A stretch of DNA of 25,524 bases. It comes from Lobulomyces angularis. Taxonomy: Eukaryota > Chytridiomycota > Chytridiomycetes > Lobulomycetales > Lobulomycetaceae. Position numbers and translations under genes: made by a program. The notes beneath the pieces were generated by a model. It worked only from the letters and a program-made list of their open reading frames with translations, did not search any database and was not told where the DNA came from. The stretch lies in contig JADHYX010000329.1 of assembly GCA_027604685.1 (NCBI GenBank), positions 1-25,524 on the forward strand, written 5' to 3'. Positions 11,299 to 20,756 of the stretch are shown here, piece after piece; position 1 is the first letter of the stretch, and every line of letters begins with the position of its first letter.

Positions 11299-12912
11299 AT
11301 GAATTTTGAGGTGCAGCATCATATTTTACGGTTTATTTTCGAATTAAACTCAATTAATCCCTATGGAGGTGAAAACATTCTTCACAATCAACTAAAAATT
11401 ATTAAGGAAAAAGCCAAAGATATAATCAAGCTATTGTTATTGAACAATAACAAAAACTTTCCCAAATTTGTGAAAAGAAAACAATTCAATTCAAAAATTC
11501 CAAATGATGTACTTCACAAAATTTTTACTACCAGTATAATATCAAATATAGATCTGTCAAATCTCTGTTTAGTGAATTCTACTTTTAAGAGAATTGCGTG
11601 TAATATCCTATACAAGAAAGTAGCAATTTGTAGTCCTCAACAGCTTTTACTATTTAATTACAGTTTGGAATCCAATCGAAGATACCGAATTCATTTTAAT
11701 GAAAATTGGTTTGTTCCTGTCGTTAAAATTTTATATTTTAAAGAAATTTTTAAGTTCAAGACTTACTTTAACTTCACGTTTTCCTTTATAAAGAGTTTTG
11801 ACGAAATTTTCTCAAATTTAACAGAACTAGATTTTGGATTTTTTAGTTTATTAGATTTGGGTGACTTGAAATTAATATTAAATTTTATTTTAACCTTTAA
11901 AAAGTTAAAGTTGCTAAAAGTAAAAATTTTAAAATTAATTGACTTGGAAAACAAAGATTTTAATCAGTCAAAAATAATAAAATACAGTGATGAAGATATT
12001 TTCTATAAGAACTTAAGTTTAAATTTTGATGTAGTTGATACAACAGGAAATCAGGAAATGAAGTGTTTGGAGAATTTTGAATTTTTGACACATAATTCAA
12101 ACATGAACACAAAAAGTTACGAATTGAAAGTGTGCCATATATTTAAAAAATGTTCAATAAATTTCAAGAACTTGGTTAATGTTAAAGTTAGTTTGAATAA
12201 TTTATCGATTTTGATTTTAAACAATTTTGATTCACAAAATTTGAAAGGAATTTCCATAATAAACGATGATTTAACCATTAATATTTCAAAATTTTTTAAG
12301 AATGAATGGCTTTTAAAACTTATTGACAAACTAGATGCAGACAATTTAAATTTGTTTGAAATTGATTTTGGCGAAAATCTGTTTAGTGTAGAAGACGATT
12401 TTGAAGAACGGAGAGGTGATATTATTTCTTTCTTTGAATTGATTCATTTAAAAAACTTTAAAAATTTAACCCACCTAAAATTTGTAAATTTACCAATAAC
12501 ATTTTTTGAAACTGAAACTGAAAATTTTTACTTCACCAATTTTCTAAAAAATTTAATTTTTAATAATATAAAATTGAGAAATTTAACTTTAATAGAATGC
12601 CTACATAAAAATGAAATGCTTGAGGAAGAGGAAAGTTACGTGAACGAAAAAGTTCTTGAAATTTTAAGATATAACTTTTTCCATTTTCTACTTCAATTTT
12701 ATTACAATAGCTTATGCGTTTTGCATCTAGAATTCAAGTACCCAGTAACCAATTTAAGATTAGATATTTTTAAAGAGAATTATCCAGATTTTAATCCGTC
12801 ATCATTGTTAATAAATTTTCCAAATTTGGCATTTTTTTATGATAACCAGTATTTTGATGAAAAAACTACACTGCACTTTAAAAAAAAAAATATAATGATG
12901 TACAGTGATTAA
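11299..12912 (+). CDS. F-box protein, intronless
   Basis: One uninterrupted frame of 537 residues from an ATG at 11299, in a window where almost every other gene has introns. Residues about 66-110 form an F-box: IPNDVLHKIF, then LSNLCLVNSTFKRIACNILYKKV, the arrangement common in fungal F-box proteins. The remainder is rich in Leu, Asn, Phe and Lys with repeated units of the type NLTELDF, NLVNVKV, NLTHLKF and KLRNLTL, which resemble degenerate leucine-rich repeats. The expected role is substrate selection for an SCF (Skp1-cullin-F-box) ubiquitin ligase, with the repeats as the substrate-binding arm. The substrate is unknown. The strongly A+T-rich codons fit the window. It is convergent with the peroxidase gene, with about 116 bp between stop codons. 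Confidence 0.82.
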   Translation: MNFEVQHHILRFIFELNSINPYGGENILHNQLKIIKEKAKDIIKLLLLNNNKNFPKFVKRKQFNSKIPNDVLHKIFTTSIISNIDLSNLCLVNSTFKRIACNILYKKVAICSPQQLLLFNYSLESNRRYRIHFNENWFVPVVKILYFKEIFKFKTYFNFTFSFIKSFDEIFSNLTELDFGFFSLLDLGDLKLILNFILTFKKLKLLKVKILKLIDLENKDFNQSKIIKYSDEDIFYKNLSLNFDVVDTTGNQEMKCLENFEFLTHNSNMNTKSYELKVCHIFKKCSINFKNLVNVKVSLNNLSILILNNFDSQNLKGISIINDDLTINISKFFKNEWLLKLIDKLDADNLNLFEIDFGENLFSVEDDFEERRGDIISFFELIHLKNFKNLTHLKFVNLPITFFETETENFYFTNFLKNLIFNNIKLRNLTLIECLHKNEMLEEEESYVNEKVLEILRYNFFHFLLQFYYNSLCVLHLEFKYPVTNLRLDIFKENYPDFNPSSLLINFPNLAFFYDNQYFDEKTTLHFKKKNIMMYSD

Positions 12913-12922
12913 TAGTTATATA

Positions 12923-12952
12923 TAGACGAATAAAATAGAAGTTGAGCGTCTA
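12923..12952. other. Weak inverted repeat in the shared 3' region
   Basis: TAGACG and CGTCTA, 18 nt apart, between the convergent F-box and peroxidase genes. An AATAAA-like signal follows near 12987. It may mark transcript ends, but the stem is only 6 bp. Confidence 0.25.
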
Positions 12953-13028
12953 CAATACTATAGAATATATATCAATGGAATAATACAATAAAGTTGATTT
13001 TTACAAAAAAAAAATTTTAGCATTAAAT

Positions 13029-14090
13029 TTACAAATCTGAATTTGTCACGTCATTTCCACCGTATCCATAGAAAATCTTTTGAGCATTAAACTGCAACTA
13101 AATTTATGCGTAACAAATGTTGGTAAGTTCAAATAAGTAGAAAAAAACTCACCATACTAGAAGCTAGGGACCAACTGCTGACTTCATTCAAGACATCGGG
13201 AAATTTTTCTTTTTTAAAGAACAAATCCAAATCTTCCTTGTAAAGCTTCCCATCTCTATTCAATAAGAGAAACAATGTACACGCTTCACCTGCGGCTATT
13301 ACATTTTTAACCTTAAAATTTAACTCGCAATTTGGATTGTTTTTTAAGCAATCATCTTCAAGATAGGTTCTAAATACATTTTATGAAAACATCAATAATA
13401 AAAATTCCAATACCTCCATTTAGCAAGGCTGCTTAAAGTTAAATAATATTCTTTCTCATTCTTTTCAAAAAATTTATTTACTATCGAAAATCTTTCTTCA
13501 CTAAAGGTACTTTGATCTCCGAAATGAGCATCGGGTCTAGATAATGAGGAGTCATGTTCAATGACATTATGCTTTGACAGTGAATCTAAATGTATTCTTA
13601 AAACACCAGATTTGTCTGCAATTCCAAACTATTTTTGTGGTGAATTTGTTGAGTATAAAAGTAATGAAAAACCTTTTGTACGGCTTCCTGTGAAATCTTT
13701 TCTGCTATAGTCTCAGAGATTCCAATTATCTTTAAAGCAGAGACTAAGTCAGCTTGTGAAATATCCCTTCCTAAATTAGAAGTGCTTAAAGTTGTTACAA
13801 ATGAATTATTGTTTTACCTGAATGTGGAAGGATCGCGTGATTAGCGAGAGTGTTCAGTAAGGGACTTTAAAAAGATGTTAGCATACTTAAAGTCAATATA
13901 TACCACGGCGCTCTAAGGTCATTTGGAAACCTTGGATGCCACTCTGGAATAGTAACTGCTTGCGTAAACAACATTAGGACACTAAACAAAAATGGCTTCT
14001 TGAACCAAATCTATTCAATTTGGTTAGATGTTAGTACGAGGATTGCATTTATTTTAAATTTACAAAGGTTGCTATTCTTAAAAGAAACAT
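13029..14090 (-). CDS. Secreted heme-thiolate peroxidase (chloroperoxidase / unspecific peroxygenase family)
   Basis: Seven minus-strand exons (14090-14064, 14010-13904, 13864-13818, 13770-13673, 13628-13414, 13369-13153, 13091-13029) join in frame to 257 residues, the size of short (family I) peroxygenases. Residues 1 to about 27 form a signal peptide (basic start, hydrophobic core FLFSVLMLF, then TQA). The heme ligand motif is clear: AP-C-PLLNTLANH with Cys45, followed by ILPHSGRDIS. The second signature, NVIEHDSSLSRPDAHFGD, holds the Glu117-His118-Asp119-Ser120 site that binds Mg and the heme propionate. Glu193 (AAGEACTLFL) is at the place of the catalytic acid-base residue. The family uses hydrogen peroxide to oxygenate or halogenate organic substrates outside the cell. 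The first intron has a textbook TACTAAC branch site. The tail is short (GNDVTNSDL) and shows no membrane anchor. Substrate is unknown. Confidence 0.9.
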
Positions 14091-14100
14091 ATTATATTCT

Positions 14101-14391
14101 ACGATGTTACTCTAACCTGCGTTACACAGAGTAAAGTTAAAGATTAACATCAAAGGTGTTGGGTTAACAGCTGCCAATATGTCATTAGGACAAAAAATGT
14201 TGAAGAGCTGATAGAAAATGAACCAGGATTTGGAGTTTCTGGTGGTTCTGGTGGTAGGTATCAAGATACATTGATAAGTAAAAGAAAAGAAACTCTAAGG
14301 TTTCAAAGTAAAGCTTTTAGTTTAATTCTTATCTTCCAAATCTAATTATTCTACCATGATATTGTAGCAGGAGAGTGTATCGTCTTATTGC
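14101..14391. other. Divergent promoter region with unassigned coding-like stretches
   Basis: Upstream of the peroxidase start. The plus-strand stretch 14164-14253 reads as an open frame with natural codons (…PGFGVSGGSG) and ends in a GTAGGT donor-like site; the minus strand is open over the same bases. No ATG fits the plus frame. A plus-strand ATG at 14219 in another frame could splice in phase to the next candidate exon over about 139 nt. I cannot decide which, if any, is translated. Confidence 0.35.
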
Positions 14392-14665
14392 ATGGAGTGT
14401 TTTGAATTTAATGATGATGAAAGTGTACTAAACAATTTTCGCAATGCTTTACTTTTATGCAATTTGTGGAAGTTTGCTTCAGAAATCTGGGGCGTATATG
14501 AGAGATAATATAATCATCACAGTATTCACAACCAACTGCTTACAGCCCTCTTTGTTTTATATGAAAAATTTTGGAAAGGTGTGTGACAAAAAAGTCCTTG
14601 AAACTATTAAATTCAACGTCTCAAACTTCAAATATAAACTGTCTGTTAATTTTCGTAAATTATGA
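14392..14665 (+). CDS. Possible small two-exon gene, unknown function
   Basis: Exons 14392-14493 and 14546-14665 joined over a 52-nt intron (GTATAT...ACAG) would encode 73 residues starting MECFEFNDDES. The sequence continues with FRNALLLCNLWKFASEIWG and ends KLSVNFRKL. The frame is open further 5' to the acceptor-like TAG-CAG before 14371, so an upstream exon (for example from the ATG at 14219) may add residues, including a YCMEC motif. Codon use is natural for this genome, but the antisense strand is also partly open. No family recognised. It would be divergent from the peroxidase gene. Confidence 0.35.
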
Positions 14666-14888
14666 ATATCTGTAATTATAGTATTACAAATTTTATTAAG
14701 TTCGTGTCTTTGAGTTTTTTGACTTCAGGCAATTTCATTCTAAACCTTTAATGCAAAGACGAATAAAATTCAGGGTCTTCACAAATAGAAAAAGGAAATG
14801 TGGTGAATTAAATCTGCTAATAATATTTTAGAAAAAAAAAAAAAGGAAACCATTATGTACTTAGAAGACCAGAAAAAAGTAATACCTG
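14666..14888. other. Putative shared 3' region
   Basis: Contains a T/A-rich stretch and a short minus-strand open frame (NSPHFLFLF...) preceded by an acceptor-like ATTATTAG, which I cannot connect to other exons. Otherwise nothing supported. Confidence 0.35.
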
Positions 14889-15327
14889 CTAGATATGCTG
14901 GATTAAATTTTTGTTGGAAGAATAAGCTACTTTAAATAAATATATCCCTGATGGGTTTACTTTCTCCAGAGGAACTTCAGCAGGTTGTTCACTTTCAGTA
15001 CCAGTGGCAAGAGTATAATATGCAATCTAAGATATTTAATTAGTTATGCGTTCATCATTAAAGCAGGCTTTTTTTTAAAGACCACATTTACATTGAACTG
15101 TATCGCATTTTTCTAAACCAACAGTTTTTATAAGCAATTCTGAGTGGGCTATCTTTCAAAAATAAAATCTTTTAAAACACTTCCTACATTAGAGCTTCTA
15201 CCTTTCAATCTAACAATTGCATCAACAATTGGTGTTATTAGAACAATTGAACTGTCCTCTAAATCCTTTATTTTTAACGTCTATATTAAAGGTTGGTACA
15301 TCTATTATAAACTTCGTTGCAAAACAT
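14889..15327 (-). CDS. Unidentified multi-exon gene, uncertain model
   Basis: Minus-strand pieces with strong coding character: 15280-15202 (DLEDSSIVLITPIVDAIVRL), 15139-15099 (ELLIKTVGLEKCDT) and 15026-14889 (IAYYTLATGTESEQPAEVP, then NPSGIYLFKVAYSS, stop TAG). They join in frame if the second intron uses a GTTCAA donor, a form also used by the Ste24 gene here, and has an ACTAAT branch just before its CTTAG acceptor. A 5' exon 15327-15313 would need a 32-nt intron. Total about 90 residues. Alternative splicing of the 5' part into another frame (VPTFNIDVKNKGFRG) is equally open. The end looks like a beta-sandwich strand (GIYLFKVAY). No family recognised. It is divergent from the RFC gene, 178 bp away. 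Confidence 0.45.
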
Positions 15328-15505
15328 TTTTAATATAAAAAAATTCAAGTGAAGAAGTGACAAAATAAAAATGAGTAGTTTGTTAAGACTTATTTTTAAG
15401 TAATGAGAGGACACAACACCCTATGAGCTCTATTTAGATGTTTACAAAGTCAGAAACAACCGAAAAAAAAAAAAAACTGGGGTTTTAATTTATTCAACAA
15501 TTTCA

Positions 15506-17147
15506 ATGACCAAAAATTTAGACGGCAGCATGCACGAACTTAAGGAAAGTGACGATTTAATGGAGTTGGATCACGATGATGAAACTATTTCTAATTTAAT
15601 GAGATTGAAAAATAAAGGAAAAGAAACTTTACGGGTAGGAATGGCTTCAGATAATTTACCTTGGTTCGGTTTTAGCTTTAAAAATTATCTTATATAAGTT
15701 TTTTTATTTAGGGTGGAGAAGTATAGACCAAAAGGATTAGATGAGTTAATTTCTCACAACAATATAATAGAAACCAGTAAATTAAAAAAGTTTCTTTTTT
15801 TTTCATTTCCTTTCCTTTTCTATTTTTGATAGTTACAAGATTTATTGACGAAAACCGATTGCCTGTATGTTGAAAATTTTTTCTATTCATAAAAGTTTAT
15901 AATTTTTGCTTCATTTCATAGCACCTGTTACTTTATGGCCCACCCGGAACTGGTAAAACGAGTACCATCTTAGCATGTGCTAGAAAGATTTATGGATCCA
16001 ATTTTAAATCTATGATACTAGAGGTACTTTTATTTCTTAACTCTACCTCCTACACTAACACCATCTTTTGTCAGCTAAATGCATCTGATGATCGAGGATT
16101 GGATGTTGTTCGCGATCAAATTAAGACATTTGCATCTAGGTATAATATTATTAGTCTTATATTCAACGGCTATAATTTTACATATTAGTAAAACTATGTT
16201 TCAAGATGTTGGATTTAAAATGATTATTTTAGACGAGTCTGACAACATGACGGTAAGAATTAACATCTGGTAAGTAAGGCGCCTCTTAAAATATGAAAAT
16301 TTTCTAGCAAGCTGCACAAAATGCATTGAGAAGAGTTATCGAAAAATATACGAAAAATGTCAGATTTTGTTTAATTTGTAATTATGTTAATAAGATTATA
16401 CCTGCAATTCAGTCCAGGTACAATGAAAATGTACTTAGTTAAGAATTTTTATATTTTTTTGCATCTAGATGTACGAAGTTTCGATTTGCACCATTGAAGG
16501 AAGATCAAATTCAAATAAGATTAAACACTATTATTTTAGATGAAAAAGTTAATGTAGATAATAGTGGAAAAGAAGCTTTGCTGAGATTAAGTAAGGGTGA
16601 TATGAGACGAGCACTTAATATATTGCAGGTGTTAATGTTTTTTTTTTTCACAATTAATATACAGTCATTTAGTCAACCTGCGCTGCATTCGATGAAGTCA
16701 CAGCATTAAATGTCTATAAATGTGTTGGTTGTCCGTTGCCAGAGGACATCGAAAGTAATTTTTTCTTATTAATAGTTAATTTTTTTGGAAGGTATCGTGA
16801 ATTGGTTAATGGAAAGTGATTATAATTCGGCTTATTTTAGTATTTTAAAATTAAAAACTATAAAAGGTAAGCATTTTTACAACATAAATTACCGTTTTTA
16901 ATAAAATAGGTTTGGCACTGGCAGATATAATTACAGAAATTTTTGAACAGCTAACTACTATTGAATTACCTGAAAATGTACGATGCTACATCTATGACAA
17001 ACTGGCCGATATTGAGTATCTTTTATATGAGCTTAATGTTTAAATTTTTTTAGGTATAATTTGTCAACAGCGTGTAATGAAAAGCTTCAACTTAGTGCAT
17101 TAATTGGTGTTTTTAAAATTGGTTTAGAATTAGCATCAAAAAATTAA
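15506..17147 (+). CDS. RFC5: Replication factor C small subunit (RFC5 / yeast Rfc3 type)
   Basis: Twelve exons (15506-15663, 15712-15776, 15833-15864, 15922-16023, 16075-16139, 16189-16252, 16308-16417, 16469-16628, 16673-16754, 16792-16866, 16910-17015, 17054-17147) give 370 residues. From Trp53 the protein follows RFC5: WVEKYRPK, Walker A GPPGTGKT (91-98), ELNASDDRG, Walker B LDESD (155-159, Ser in place of the usual Ala of DEAD), SRC (198-200) and the C-terminal collar ending LASKN. It belongs to the clamp loader that opens and loads PCNA at primer ends, using ATP, in the nucleus. The first 47 residues are an acidic extension ([14 protein letters not shown]) absent from yeast and human proteins as I recall them; a second ATG at 15641 would give a 325-residue protein of classical length. 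Introns are 37-57 nt. Confidence 0.94.
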
Positions 17148-17377
17148 ATAAAAAATAGAAATTGTTCTACAAAAACGAAATTGTAGAATTCCTTCAATTA
17201 TTTTCTCTATTTTAATTCTGTGTTTTACAAAGTTTACAGTTGCTTATTACCATTAAGAAATTAAACAAGGAATTTTCACAAACTAAAATTTGTATTCCAG
17301 ATTAATAATTGTACAAAAATTATTGTTGTTATAGATAAAATTCCTTACTTTGTTAAAAAAAAAAAAAAAACTTCAGA
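17148..17377. other. Shared 3' region of RFC5 and STE24, with a hairpin
   Basis: Convergent genes end here. Just after the RFC5 stop, TTCTACAA (17165-17172) and TTGTAGAA (17181-17188) form an 8-bp stem with an 8-nt loop. A 16-nt A tract near 17355-17370 precedes the STE24 stop on the other strand. No gene seen. Confidence 0.4.
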
Positions 17378-19131
17378 CTAATCCTCCTTTTTATTAGTTG
17401 AATTTAAGGCATTTAATCTTTCGATTAAAGGTGGATGACTGTAGTGGTACTTTATAAGAGAAGAAGGCACAGTTAGTAAAATAAATTTGGATAATTTAAA
17501 AAGGAACTTACAGCAGAATACTAAAAAAAAGATAAATAAAAAAAAATTATTTGATGTTACCAAGGAATCTGGATTAGCGTTGCCCATATTTTTTGTATGA
17601 ATTTTAATGAGTCCTGATTTTAGCACCTCTGCATATCCAAGACTTTCTGAGTATTTGTCTGCTTCAAATTCATGCTTTCTAGATAGTCCTAAAAAAAAAG
17701 GAATGAATGTGCAATGTATATAATTAACTTACTATTCATCAGAAATGTCATCACAGCATCGTAAGGAACAAAAATGTAGTTAAACAACAAAAATCCAATT
17801 AAAATTGGTTGGCTTTCCAAAAATCCAAAACTAGTATATAATAGTGGATTTTTAATAAAAAGAGAAAACATGTAAAAGACGGAGAATAAATAGAAACTAG
17901 AAATAACGAAAGTTTTTAAAACATGTGATAATGCCCAATGTCCTAATTCGTGACCCTAAAAAATTTTTCATACTAAGTTATAGTATTTTTTATCTACGCT
18001 GTATTTTATACCAAAATTCCACATATTTCTTCTTCTTCACAGTGCTTCATTAATGTATCAAATAAAACAATCCTTTTATTCTTAAAAAATCCAAACAGAT
18101 AAGCATTAGAATGTGATGATCTAAGAAAAAAAATTATGATTTAAAATATCGTATTAAAAATAAAAAATACTACCTTTTACTACCATCAATTACGAAAATT
18201 TTTGTTAAAGGAAAAGAAATTTTATTTGCCAATTCGTTTAATTTTGTTCGCAATGAACCATCTTCCAACGGAGTAAAGGTATTAAATAATGGTTGAATAA
18301 AGGTAGGGAAAATTGTAATTAACAGAATTTGAAACGAAAATATAAAGAGCCACACATAAAAAAAGAAACTATCACCAAAATAATCGATTATTTTTAAAAA
18401 TCCTGCCAAAAAAGGAGTACCAATTACGGCTAAAACAATCTTACAAAAAGTTTTATAATGTAAGAATTACCAATTAGCATCAAGGTAATCAATTGATCCT
18501 TAAGATATAAAGCCCATGTTAGTTTGTTAAAGCCGTGTTTCTCTTCGATAACAAAATTTTGATACAGATCCATTGGAAGATTGAGCAAAGTAGACAAAAT
18601 TGTGATGATACCCACAAAAATAATACTTTGAGTAATCTTAAAAAATAATATATTTAACAACAGTTTAAAAAAAAAATTGAACCTCGGCTTCGCCAAACCA
18701 AACTCCAGTATACTTCAACATTAAAAATTGACTAGAAGGCGGAAATTAAAGCTTATAAACCTAAAGTAATTTACCTATATTCCCAAAGATATGGAAGTAG
18801 ATTTAAAGTTAGAACTAAACTTGTTTGGATTTGGCCAACAATAGAAGTGAAAAAATTAAAAGAGGATTTATCCAGTCCTTTCAAAGAAAAAAAAAAATTT
18901 ACGTTTGCGATAATATCCATAAAATACCATAAGCATTAGCTTTTTCAAATTGAGATTGATCAATAATTTTTTCCAAAGCAGCTGGTACAACTTTCTCTTT
19001 GAGTTTCCTGTGTTGCCTAAATTCTAAATTAATGGCTAATTTCAAGATGCCTACCTTAAATTTATATAATATTCACCAAAGAAGATTATATAACTAAATG
19101 CTAATGCAAGCTCCTTGAATTGTTGAAACAT
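17378..19131 (-). CDS. STE24: CAAX prenyl protease Ste24 (M48 zinc metallopeptidase)
   Basis: Eleven minus-strand exons (19131-19055, 19016-18928, 18877-18775, 18731-18683, 18636-18471, 18429-18174, 18120-18012, 17955-17733, 17688-17561, 17520-17512, 17449-17378) give 426 residues. The zinc site is HELGH (285-289) with the third ligand in EFEADKYS (about 364). Other family marks are INLRQHRKL near the N-terminus, [19 protein letters not shown], and a final [19 protein letters not shown]. Several hydrophobic helices surround the active site, as in the barrel of ZMPSTE24. It should sit in the ER or inner nuclear membrane and cut the C-terminal -AAX from farnesylated proteins; in yeast it also trims the a-factor precursor. 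Exon 10 has only 9 nt and encodes Tyr-Ser-Ala (401-403), residues conserved in the family, so the micro-exon is real. Introns are 38-62 nt. Confidence 0.95.
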
Positions 19132-19647
19132 TACTGTTTTTTTTATTTTTTTTTTAAGTTTTTTTTTTTTTTTTTTTTATTTTATTTGAAGTTTCACAAT
19201 GGAAAAAGCACTTACAAAAAAACAGATCAGATAAAAGTGAGAAATTAAGATATTACTAAATTATATATATAACAGTTGTTTGATAATGGAGGAAGGTTTT
19301 AAAAAATTTTTACCCATTTTATCTCTTAAAAATTGAAATAAACTAATAAAAATTTAAGTAGTATTTACAAAACTTTATTAGAAATTTTTTAAATATAGGT
19401 TTATCTGTTATAATTATAATGACCAAAAAAAAAATTAGATCTCGCGATATGTTAGTAGAATTTAAAATTTGCTGCCAAACTCAAAAAAAAAATTAAATAT
19501 AAAGAAGAATAATAAGCATTTAATAATGCACATTTTCTTAAATTAAATCACCTTTATCTCACTCTAGAGTAGAATAAATGTAATTTGAAAAATCCAATAT
19601 TTAAAGTTTTTGAAGATTATTTTTTTTTTTTTTTTTTTTTTTTACAA
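19132..19647. other. Divergent promoter region between STE24 and uL15m
   Basis: About 515 bp, with T tracts at 19146-19155 and 19159-19178 close to the STE24 start and a 24-nt T tract at 19620-19643 ending 4 nt before the uL15m ATG. A 25-codon frame from an ATG at 19419 has no support. No exon seen. Confidence 0.55.
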
Positions 19648-20756
19648 ATGACTCTACTTCACAGTTGGAATGTTTTGAAATATAAATCAAATTTTTTACC
19701 ATCTTTTGCTAAAAATAACTATCTTAACCATTCTTTAAAATATTCTACTTTTCTACATAGCCAGAACGTCAAAGATAATACTGGTGCAAATAAGAAAGTA
19801 TTTTAAACATTTGGAGTGTGTTTATTTTTTATTTTTGTTTTAGAAAAAAAGATTAGGAAGAGGGGAAGGTAGTGGAAAGGGAAAGACATCTGGTAGGCAT
19901 TAATAACTTATTACTCATCTCTGTAGGTAGGGGACAGAAAGGTTATCACGCACGAAGTAACAAATCTCGCCCTGTTCCTGCTTTTGAAGGTGGTCAGACA
20001 GGTATAATAAAAGCATTTCCTCAAATGGGTCAGATTCACAAGTAAGTCATATGAATTTTAGTATAATATTAACTGCAAAATTTGAATGAAATCAGTCGAC
20101 TATATAATTTTAGCACAATTTCCTTAGATCAGTTACAATTTTGGATTAACAAAAAAAAGTTGAATACTGAAAAACTGATCACAGTTAAAGTATTGTATAG
20201 AAATAAATTGGTTAGAAATGTCAAAAATGGAATATACCTAGATGATCGGGTATACTGAACTTTCTTTTAATGCTTTTCAGTCTAAATGAGGTTATTTTTT
20301 ATTGTAGGGTAGCAAATATTTTACGTCAAAGATAAATATTGAAGTTCAAGAGGCCACCACTGAAGCAATTGAAAAAATCGAAAGTTTAGGTGGTAAGATA
20401 GAAACCAAATACTACAGTAAAAGAGAATTAAAAGCAACTTTACATCCTGGACAATTCGCGATTTTACCCACCAGACCGCAGTTACCACAGGAATGGAAAG
20501 ATTTACGTAACAATATAAATATATATTTTTTTAGCATTTTGCAAAAATATATCTGTTTTCTTTACTAATTTCTAAATTAGGTTTATACGTGGATCCACAC
20601 AAAAGAGGTTATTTAGCTCCCAAAGAAGGAGAAAGCTTAAAAGACGTTGTCTCAAGGTAGCCATATCAATATTAATTGTTATAATTTAATCGTATTAGGG
20701 TGATGAGAAGTGCAAAAAGATCCTCGAAACTGCAATCACTTTCTTCCAATCATTAA
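19648..20756 (+). CDS. MRPL15: Mitochondrial large-subunit ribosomal protein uL15m
   Basis: Seven exons (19648-19797, 19844-19892, 19927-20041, 20114-20249, 20308-20506, 20581-20656, 20699-20756) join in frame to 260 residues. The first ATG after the T tract, at 19648, is chosen. The first 40 residues are basic and hydrophobic, fitting a presequence. The L15 signature follows: RLGRGEGSGKGKTSGRGQKG, then FEGGQTGIIKAFPQMG. The middle has VKVLYRNKLV, and the C-terminal part has ATTEAIEKIESLGGKIETKYY, the conserved helix and strand. It should sit in the mitochondrial large ribosomal subunit (yeast homologue Mrpl10). The second intron is only 34 nt. Together with uL22m and prohibitin it shows that the organism keeps mitochondrial translation. 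Confidence 0.93.

Noticed and set aside
14110..14260. Minus-strand frame with KSWFIFYQLFN, slightly like a mating-type alpha box
   Set aside because: The likeness is a few residues only, it has no start or splice partners, and it would sit within 20 nt of the peroxidase start.
14951..15032. Plus-strand frame starting MGLLSPEELQQVVHFQ
   Set aside because: It looks coding but uses CAG-heavy codons unlike neighbours, has no splice donor before its stop, and lies antisense to a minus-strand exon with better codons and splice sites.
19419..19496. 25-codon frame starting MTKKKIRSRD in the STE24/uL15m intergenic region
   Set aside because: Too short, no conserved match known, and expected by chance in AT-rich DNA.
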